Assembly: GCA_003221075.1 (NCBI GenBank)
Contig: QHUF01000126.1
Coordinates: 1-11,231 of the forward strand
DNA length: 11,231 bases
From: Gemmatimonadota bacterium
GTDB lineage: Bacteria > Gemmatimonadota > Gemmatimonadetes > Gemmatimonadales > GWC2-71-9
Reading direction: 5' to 3'
Below the pieces are notes generated by a model that saw only the letters and a program-made list of their open reading frames with translations, did no database searches and was not told the DNA's origin. The first letter of the stretch is position 1, and every line of letters starts with the position of its first letter. The translations under genes were made by a program, and so were the position numbers. This document shows positions 6,229 through 11,231 of this stretch, piece by piece.

Positions 6229-7358
6229 TGGTCCGCAAACTCCTCAACTTCGACGACTGGATCGACTACTTCCGGTACTGGCAGGACTCGATCGGTCTCC
6301 CGCAGGGCGATCTGCGCAAGTACGGGTTCGAGGCAAAGTTCGGTGAGCCCGAGGTCTCCCACATCGAGTTCGGGCATTACAAGGGCCAGCGCAAATGGCC
6401 GACCGTGATGCACATCCCCGATCAGCGCATTCGCGACGCGCTGCTCAATCTGATCGTCTACCAGGGCGACACCGAATTCGCGTCGGTGGAGCAACAGCGC
6501 AACCTGCTGCAGCACGCGCCTTCCGATTACGATCTGCTGTCGCTGCAGCGCGTGATGACGGAAGAGATGCGGCACGGCTGGCAGATGTCCTACCTGCTCT
6601 GCACGCACTTCGGCGACGAGGGCAAACGCGAAGCCGCCAAGCTGCTCGAGCGGCGCGCCGACGAAGGCGAACGGCTGCTCGGTTCGTTCAACGAAATCGT
6701 CGACAACTGGCTCGACTTCTTCACCTACACGCAGTTCATCGACCGCGACGGCAAGTTCCAGCTGAAGATGCTGTCCGTGTCGGCATTCGACCCGCTCTCC
6801 CGCTCGATGGGCCCGATGCTGAAAGAGGAGTCCTATCACCTCGGCACCGGCAACAACGGGCTGCTTCGCATCGTGAAGGCGGGCAAGATGCCGCCCGAGG
6901 TGATCCAGCGCTTCTTCTATAAGTGGATCCCGACGGCGTTCGATCTCTTCGGCACGGACAATTCCTCGTCCGCGCACTGGGCGTACGTGTGGGGACTCAA
7001 AGGCCGCTATGACGAACGGGAGAACCCCACGAACGGCGCCGAGCCGGACAAGAGCAAGCTGAACGAAATGGCGCGGAATCTATACCGCCAGGAGATCGTG
7101 AAGCTGGTCGAGCGACTCAACATGTTCATTGCGGAGCGCGAGCGGCAGCTCAAGGTGCCAGACCTGAAGTTCAACCGCCGCATCGGCCTGTACGCGCATC
7201 AGCACTTCACGGTGGACGGGCAGCCGCTCGATTCGGTCAAGTATCCGGCGTACCTGCAGTCCGTGCTGCCGCGTCCGGAAGACGTGGCGCGGGTGCACGA
7301 TATCGAGAAAGAGCCGGACTGGATCGAGCCGAAGAAAGCCGACAGCCTGCAGCAGTGA
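6228..7358 (+). CDS. BoxB/PaaA-type diiron oxygenase subunit (putative aryl-CoA epoxidase)
   Basis: This 376-residue helical protein carries the signature of the BoxB/PaaA family. The segments QGDTEFASVEQQR (79-91), TEEMRHGWQMSYLL (111-124), FIDRDGKFQL (170-179), LKEESYHLGTGNNGL (198-212), FGTDNSS (241-247) and KFNRRIG (314-320) parallel benzoyl-CoA epoxidase BoxB closely. All six iron ligands can be placed: Glu83, Glu113, His116, Asp172, Glu201 and His204, with spacing nearly equal to BoxB residues 120, 150, 153, 211, 240 and 243 (from memory). It is about 100 residues shorter than BoxB, with a shorter N-terminus and a shorter insert after GLKGRY. It probably inserts oxygen into an aryl-CoA ring. 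No reductase (BoxA, PaaE), PaaC partner or BoxC lyase is nearby. AAGGA precedes ATG 6228 by seven bases; an in-frame extension to 6072 lies inside the previous gene and is rejected. Confidence 0.82.
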   Translation: MVRKLLNFDDWIDYFRYWQDSIGLPQGDLRKYGFEAKFGEPEVSHIEFGHYKGQRKWPTVMHIPDQRIRDALLNLIVYQGDTEFASVEQQRNLLQHAPSDYDLLSLQRVMTEEMRHGWQMSYLLCTHFGDEGKREAAKLLERRADEGERLLGSFNEIVDNWLDFFTYTQFIDRDGKFQLKMLSVSAFDPLSRSMGPMLKEESYHLGTGNNGLLRIVKAGKMPPEVIQRFFYKWIPTAFDLFGTDNSSSAHWAYVWGLKGRYDERENPTNGAEPDKSKLNEMARNLYRQEIVKLVERLNMFIAERERQLKVPDLKFNRRIGLYAHQHFTVDGQPLDSVKYPAYLQSVLPRPEDVARVHDIEKEPDWIEPKKADSLQQ

Positions 7359-8041
7359 AGCCCCTGGTCATCGCTCATCGGGGCGCCTCCAGCATCGCGC
7401 TGGAGAACTCCCTGGCCGCCTTCCGTGCGGCCGCCGGCCAGGGAGCCGACGGTGTGGAGCTCGACGTCCACGCCACGATCGACGGCGAGATCGTCGTCCA
7501 TCACGACCCGTCCGTGCTCGGTCTGCCGATTGCGCAGGCGCGCTGGCGTGACCTCGCCACCGTGCCGCTCGCAAACGGCGAGCCCATTCCCACGCTCGCC
7601 CAGGCGCTCGACGTGCTCGGCAAGCTCAAAGTGTTTGTCGAGGTGAAGGTGCTCGATCCTCGCTGGGATGAGCGCTTGCTGGCGGTTCTCGACCGCGGGC
7701 CAAATCCCAGCGGCTACGCCGTCCACAGTTTCGCCTTTCACGTCGTGCGCCGGCTGGGCGAGAAACGGCCTGCTCTGCCGCGCGGCGTGCTGTCAGAGGT
7801 CGCGACGCGAAACCCGAAGCAGACGCTCGAGGACGCGTCGGCGCAGACGCTGTGGCAGGAACGCACGACGCTGGATGAGGCGCTTTTCGAAACGGTACGC
7901 GGTCTCGGCGCCGGCATCATCGTCTGGACCGTGGACGATCCGGACGACATGCAGCGATTCGCGCGCTGGGGAGTCGACGGCATTTGCACCAATCATCCCG
8001 AGCGGGCCCGTCCCATCGTAGACGCGTCCCGGGCTCCATGA
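7355..8041 (+). CDS. Glycerophosphodiester phosphodiesterase family protein
   Basis: This 228-residue TIM-barrel protein has all the usual GDPD motifs: IAHRGAS (6-12, catalytic His8 and Arg9), DGVELDVHATIDG (32-44, metal ligands Glu35 and Asp37), VVHHDPSV (47-54, catalytic His50), VEVKV (95-99, Glu96), HSF (124-126) and WTVDDPDDMQRF (191-202) with GVDGICTN near 206. The length is normal for the small cytoplasmic type (UgpQ-like) and there is no signal peptide. Known members hydrolyse glycerophosphodiesters to glycerol 3-phosphate and an alcohol. Its place between the diiron oxygenase and the hydroxyacyl-CoA dehydrogenase is unexpected for a CoA pathway. The GTG at 7355 overlaps the upstream stop by four bases and its own stop overlaps the next ATG, so co-expression is very likely. 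Function in this operon is unknown. Confidence 0.88.
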   Translation: MKPLVIAHRGASSIALENSLAAFRAAAGQGADGVELDVHATIDGEIVVHHDPSVLGLPIAQARWRDLATVPLANGEPIPTLAQALDVLGKLKVFVEVKVLDPRWDERLLAVLDRGPNPSGYAVHSFAFHVVRRLGEKRPALPRGVLSEVATRNPKQTLEDASAQTLWQERTTLDEALFETVRGLGAGIIVWTVDDPDDMQRFARWGVDGICTNHPERARPIVDASRAP

Positions 8042-8895
8042 AGGTCAAGCGCGTGGCAGTCATCGGCGCGGGCACGATGGGCCACGGCATCGCCTATGTC
8101 GCGGCGCTGGCAGGGTGCAAAGTCAGGCTCACCGACGCACAACCCGATGCCCTGGCGCTGGCGATGAGCAAGATCGAGAGCTTGCTCGAAGGTGGCTTGA
8201 AGCGCGGCAAGATCACCGAGCAGAAGCGCAATCAGGTCCACGAGCGGGTGCGCGCCGAGCCGTTGCTCGGCGCGGCGGTTGCTACCGCCGACATCGTCAT
8301 CGAGGCGATCGTCGAGGACCTGGCGATCAAACAGCGTCTCTTTGTGGACGTGGAGCGCGCGGCGCCCCCAGGAGCCCTGCTCGCCACGAACACCTCTTCA
8401 CTATCGATTGGGCAGATCGCCTCCACGATGACGCACCCGGCGCGCTTGGTCGGGATGCATTTTTTCAATCCGGTTTACGTCATGAAGCTGGTCGAGGTTG
8501 TCACGCACAGGCGCGACAGCCGCGCGGCGACTGAGCGCGCCGTCGAGTTCGCGCGCCAGCTCGGCAAGGAGCCGATCGTGGTGCGGGATTCTCCCGGGTT
8601 CGCGTCCAGCCGGCTCGGCGTTGTGCTCGGGCTCGAGGCGATGCGCATGCTCGAGAAGGGCGTGGCGAGCGCGGAGGACATCGACAAGGCCATGGAGCTG
8701 GGCTACAACCATCCAATGGGACCGCTGAAGCTCACCGATCTCATCGGGCTCGATGTCCGGCTGGCGATCGCCGAGTATCTCCACGCGACGCTCGGCAAGC
8801 CGCAGTACGAGCCGCCGAAGATTCTGAAGGAGAAAGTGAAGAAGGGCGAGCTGGGAAAGAAAACGGGAAAGGGGTTTTACACCTGGAGCGATTGA
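8038..8895 (+). CDS. 3-hydroxyacyl-CoA dehydrogenase, PaaH-like
   Basis: This 285-residue protein has the standard length of the single-function enzyme. The N-terminal Rossmann fold starts at VAVIGAGTMGHGIA (6-18). ATNTSSLSI (116-124), GMHFFNPVYVMKLVE (139-153) with the catalytic pair His141/Glu153, and DSPGFASSRL (184-193) follow, then the C-terminal helical domain with LGYNHPMGPLKLTDLIGLD (221-239). It oxidises 3-hydroxyacyl-CoA to 3-oxoacyl-CoA with NAD+, linking the hydratase and thiolase of this operon. The common PGFxxNR asparagine is Ser191 here, which I recall also in relatives of the PaaH type, so I do not treat it as a defect. The start is ATG 8038, overlapping the GDPD stop (ATGA); a longer frame back to 7984 lies wholly inside the previous gene and adds no conserved residues. 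Confidence 0.9.
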   Translation: MKVKRVAVIGAGTMGHGIAYVAALAGCKVRLTDAQPDALALAMSKIESLLEGGLKRGKITEQKRNQVHERVRAEPLLGAAVATADIVIEAIVEDLAIKQRLFVDVERAAPPGALLATNTSSLSIGQIASTMTHPARLVGMHFFNPVYVMKLVEVVTHRRDSRAATERAVEFARQLGKEPIVVRDSPGFASSRLGVVLGLEAMRMLEKGVASAEDIDKAMELGYNHPMGPLKLTDLIGLDVRLAIAEYLHATLGKPQYEPPKILKEKVKKGELGKKTGKGFYTWSD

Positions 8896-9620
8896 AGCGC
8901 ATCACCGACGTCCACATCCATATCCAGCCATGGCGGCAGCTCAAGCCAGCCGTCCAGGAGGCGATGCGCAAAGGGAAAGAAGACCATTGGGAGATCCTCA
9001 TCTCCTTGATGGACGATCCGCGCGCGCTGCTCGAGGTGATGGACAAGTCCGGTGTGTGGCGCGTGGGCCTCGTCAACTATCCCAGCCCCGACATCATGGG
9101 GTTCGACGACTCGACGAACACCTTCGCCGCGAAGTACGCGCAGACGAACCCCGAGCGGCTGTTGCCGTACGGTGGCGTGCATGCCCGGTTCACTCGCGAC
9201 CCCCAGGGCGACGTGGACCGGTTGATCGATCTGGGCATTCGGCTGCTCAAGGTTCATCCGCGCTCGAAGTACGGGAATCCGCTGGAGCTCGACGACGTCG
9301 CCATCGATTTTCCCGATCTCCAGCTCATCATGGCGCACGGCGGACGCCCGTTGTACATGGAGGAAGCGTTTTTCATCCTGCGACGTCATGGGCAAGTCAG
9401 GCTCGATGTCTCAGGCATTCCGCCCTCCAAGCTGCTGGAGTACTTTCCCCGCCTGACGGAGATCGTGGACCGTGTGCTGTGGGGCACCGACTGGCCCAGT
9501 CCGGGCGTGAAAGACCTTCGGCAGAACATCGATCAATTTCTGACCCTGCCGCTCACGAACGAGCAGCAACGGGCTATCCTCGAAACCAACGCGCTCGCGC
9601 TTTTCCCCGCGGAGTCTTGA
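8892..9620 (+). CDS. Amidohydrolase-2 family metal hydrolase with an internal segment missing
   Basis: This 242-residue protein starts with the family's metal motif DVHIHI (His8, His10), so the TTG at 8892, overlapping the previous stop as TTGA, is the real start. Later motifs are present: LIMAHGG (His149), DVSGIPPSKLLEYFPRL (172-188) and GTDWPSPG (Asp200). Between LKVHP (119-123) and RSKYGNPLELDDVAIDFP (124-141) the chain jumps. Relatives have about 45 residues here with the next helix and a strand ending in a metal-binding His (the IHTG or VHPW position). The frame is kept, but a core strand and a ligand are lost, so catalytic activity is doubtful. The intact family hydrolyses or decarboxylates small ring or acid substrates, which would suit an accessory step here. 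Assembly collapse is an alternative. Confidence 0.8.
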   Translation: MKRITDVHIHIQPWRQLKPAVQEAMRKGKEDHWEILISLMDDPRALLEVMDKSGVWRVGLVNYPSPDIMGFDDSTNTFAAKYAQTNPERLLPYGGVHARFTRDPQGDVDRLIDLGIRLLKVHPRSKYGNPLELDDVAIDFPDLQLIMAHGGRPLYMEEAFFILRRHGQVRLDVSGIPPSKLLEYFPRLTEIVDRVLWGTDWPSPGVKDLRQNIDQFLTLPLTNEQQRAILETNALALFPAES

Positions 9621-9624
9621 ACCC

Positions 9625-10974
9625 ATGCGCCAATTGTTTGTGCTGCTGCTGATCCCTGGAGTACTCTCCGCGCAGGCCGGCCGCATCGCGTTCGAGCAGT
9701 TCACACTGCCGAACGGCCTGCGCATCATCTATTCCGAAGACCACTCCACACCGGTCGTCTCGGTCGACGTGTGGTACGAGGTCGGCTCGCGCAACGAGCG
9801 CCCCGGCCGCTCGGGGTTCGCACATCTCTTCGAGCACATGATGTTTCAGGGGTCCGCGCACATCAAAAAAGCCGAACACAACAAGCTGATCGAGCGGGCC
9901 GGCGGCGATTTCAACGGCTCGACCGCCGAGGACCGCACCAACTACTGGGAGACGGTCCCTTCCAATCGCCTCAACCTGGCGCTGTGGGCGGAAGCGGACC
10001 GCATGCGCTCGCTCGCGATCACCGAGGAGAACTTCGAGAATCAGCGCCAGGCGGTGAAAGAAGAACGCCGGCTCCGCGTGGACAATCAGCCCTATCAGGC
10101 CGCCTTTACCGACGGCCTCGTGTGGCCGTTCGACAGCACGAGCTGCTTCCCGTACGCGCACACTGTCATCGGCTCGCTGGCCGATCTGGACGCGGCGAAG
10201 CTGCCGGATGTGCAGGCCTTTTTCGACACCTACTACTCGCCTAACAACGCGACGCTCGTGGTGGTGGGCGACTTCGTCCCGAGCCAGCTACGCTCTCTCG
10301 TCAATCAATACTTCGCCGGAGCGCCGAGTCACGCGGTGCCGGAAGCCCCGCGCTGTGAGGCGACAACCGCTGGCTCCACGCCCAAGCGGCGCGAGGTGCA
10401 CGACGCGCAAGCGAACCTGGACGCGCTGCTGCGGATCTACCGCATCCCCGAACATCGGCATGCCGATACGCCGGCGCTGGAGCTGCTCAACATCATCCTC
10501 GGCCAGGGCGAGAGCTCACGCCTCAACGTCGCCGTGGTGCGGCGCGACAAGGCGGCGGTGGCCGCGGGCGCGATTCTCAACCCATTCGGCTCGCGCAACG
10601 GTCCCGGGATCTGGGTCGCGTACGGAATCGTGAATCAGGGCGTGTCAGCCGACCGCATGGACACGCTGATCGGAGCGCAGCTCGACAGCATCCGCGTGAA
10701 CGGCATCACTCCGGCCGAGCTCGAGAAGGCGAAGAACGCGCTGCGGGCGGGATTCATCGCAAACCGGGAGACGACGTTGGGCAAAGCCGAAGAGCTGCAC
10801 CACTACCTCACGTTTCACCGCTCGATCGATGAGATCAACACCGATCTCGATCACCTGCTCGCAGTCACGAGCGATGACGTGAAGCGCGTCGCCAACACAT
10901 ATCTCGCTCCGGGCAATCTGACGCTGGTGATCGTCCGTGCGGGTGCGGCGCCGTCGAGTGGGGGTGGGCAATGA
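9625..10974 (+). CDS. M16-family zinc peptidase, secreted, catalytic subunit type
   Basis: This 449-residue protein starts with a signal peptide (hydrophobic residues 3-14, cleavage near LSAQA at 14-18). The inverted zinc motif HxxEH is intact as HLFEH (67-71), and the distal ligand Glu147 (in VKEERR) lies 76 residues after His71, the spacing known for M16 peptidases. FNGSTAEDRTNYWETVP (96-112) and FDTYYSPNNATLVVVGDF (200-217) end the first domain. The second domain includes GQGESSRL (293-300), a usual hallmark. It should degrade peptides in the periplasm or outside the cell. It begins four bases after the amidohydrolase, so it may be read with the catabolic operon, and overlaps a second M16 gene by ATGA. 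I see no metabolic link to the upstream enzymes. Confidence 0.9.
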   Translation: MRQLFVLLLIPGVLSAQAGRIAFEQFTLPNGLRIIYSEDHSTPVVSVDVWYEVGSRNERPGRSGFAHLFEHMMFQGSAHIKKAEHNKLIERAGGDFNGSTAEDRTNYWETVPSNRLNLALWAEADRMRSLAITEENFENQRQAVKEERRLRVDNQPYQAAFTDGLVWPFDSTSCFPYAHTVIGSLADLDAAKLPDVQAFFDTYYSPNNATLVVVGDFVPSQLRSLVNQYFAGAPSHAVPEAPRCEATTAGSTPKRREVHDAQANLDALLRIYRIPEHRHADTPALELLNIILGQGESSRLNVAVVRRDKAAVAAGAILNPFGSRNGPGIWVAYGIVNQGVSADRMDTLIGAQLDSIRVNGITPAELEKAKNALRAGFIANRETTLGKAEELHHYLTFHRSIDEINTDLDHLLAVTSDDVKRVANTYLAPGNLTLVIVRAGAAPSSGGGQ

Positions 10975-11231
10975 AGGCGGTTTGGCGGATGGGCGGATGG
11001 GCGGTTGGAACGGCGGTTGCGGTCCTTCAAACCGCCCAACCGCCCAACCGCCTAACCGCCCAGGAACCGTTCCCCACCAGGGCACCGGCTCCCAGTCGCC
11101 TCCGGCCCGTGCGGTTCCCGCCGTTCCGCGAAGTCGCGCTGCCGAACGGGATGACACTGCTGCTCGTCGAGAATCATGAGCAGCCGACCCTGTCGATCAG
11201 CCTGAGCTTTCGCGCCGGCACGGCGTACGAT
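10971..11231 (+). CDS. Second M16-family peptidase-like protein, N-terminal part only
   Basis: 87 codons are visible before the window ends. Residues about 51-87 (FREVALPNGMTLLLVENHEQ, then SISLSFRAGTAYD) match the start of an M16 domain: the strand before the zinc motif, with LPNG and a [VI]xLxFRAGxxYD-like pattern. The zinc motif would lie just beyond the edge, so whether this copy is catalytic or the inactive partner cannot be said. Bacterial M16 proteins often come as such adjacent pairs. The ATG at 10971 overlaps the upstream stop (ATGA). Residues 3-30 are coded by an inverted array of 8-bp repeats; they include a hydrophobic stretch (WAVGTAVAVL) that could serve as a signal peptide, followed by a Pro-rich linker. 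Confidence 0.82.
   Translation, partial: MKAVWRMGGWAVGTAVAVLQTAQPPNRLTAQEPFPTRAPAPSRLRPVRFPPFREVALPNGMTLLLVENHEQPTLSISLSFRAGTAYD
10976..11060. repeat. Inverted array of 8-bp repeats within an M16 gene
   Basis: The left arm has four consecutive 8-mers (GGCGGTTT, GGCGGATG, GGCGGATG, GGCGGTTG; 10976-11007) and a fifth copy at 11012-11019. The right arm has four 8-mers of the reverse complement (AAACCGCC, CAACCGCC, CAACCGCC, TAACCGCC; 11029-11060). The 32-base arms pair at 28 positions around a 21-base loop that contains the fifth copy. The structure lies fully in frame in the 5' end of the second M16 gene. It looks like a mobile or expanding repeat that became coding sequence. Confidence 0.85.

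Noticed and set aside
5916..6977. 353-codon open frame on the minus strand
   Set aside because: It lies opposite the BoxB-like and PaaG-like genes, whose motifs are clear. Its product is repetitive in His, Val, Leu, Glu and Arg, typical of antisense shadows in GC-rich genes.
7984..8037. 18-residue extension of the hydroxyacyl-CoA dehydrogenase
   Set aside because: The Rossmann motif starts at residue 6 of the short form, as in the family, and ATG 8038 makes the usual ATGA overlap.
8584..8613. Apparent loss of the conserved Asn in PGFxxNR of the dehydrogenase
   Set aside because: I recall the same PGFA(S/T)SRL form in intact relatives, so it looks like a subfamily trait rather than damage.
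10976..11060. CRISPR-like array from regularly spaced repeats
   Set aside because: Units are 8 bp, directly adjacent and inverted across the centre, with no unique spacers of constant length.

Overview
The window is high-GC bacterial DNA with almost no intergenic space. Long gene chains overlap by 1 or 4 bases, and an ECF sigma/anti-sigma/Spy-like cassette and a pair of secreted M16 peptidases are present. This style, together with GC-rich palindromic repeats inside and between genes, suggests a soil-type lineage such as Gemmatimonadota or Acidobacteriota. That placement is inference from gene style, not from a marker gene.

Left part (1-1365, minus strand): a three-gene cassette reading leftwards. 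It holds an ECF-type sigma factor, a one-span membrane protein that is probably its anti-sigma factor, and a secreted Spy/CpxP-like protein cut by the window edge. The sigma gene is broken: sequence for the start of region 4 is missing near position 1010 and the reading frame changes there. The true C-terminus is still readable in another frame and ends in an ATGA overlap with the next gene.

Middle (1366-1496): the divergent control region. It carries a REP-like palindrome and a perfect 18-bp inverted repeat that stops three bases before the ATG of a TetR gene.

Main part (1497-9620, plus strand): nine tightly coupled genes. In order they are a TetR regulator, a catalytic-type enoyl-CoA hydratase, an aldehyde dehydrogenase, a thiolase, a PaaG-like crotonase, a BoxB-like diiron protein, a glycerophosphodiester phosphodiesterase, a PaaH-like 3-hydroxyacyl-CoA dehydrogenase and an amidohydrolase that has lost an internal block. 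Together they look like an aerobic CoA-thioester route for an aromatic or other unsaturated ring. The ring would be epoxidised (BoxB-like), isomerised (PaaG-like), opened and oxidised (aldehyde dehydrogenase), then beta-oxidised (hydratase, dehydrogenase, thiolase). The logic is that of the phenylacetate pathway, but the oxygenase resembles benzoyl-CoA epoxidase, and no CoA ligase, PaaB/C/D/E, BoxA or BoxC lies in the window. This hybrid is the best candidate for an undescribed system here.

Right part (9625-11231): two overlapping genes for secreted M16 zinc peptidase-family proteins, the second cut by the edge. The second gene's signal-peptide region is built almost entirely from an inverted array of 8-bp repeats.
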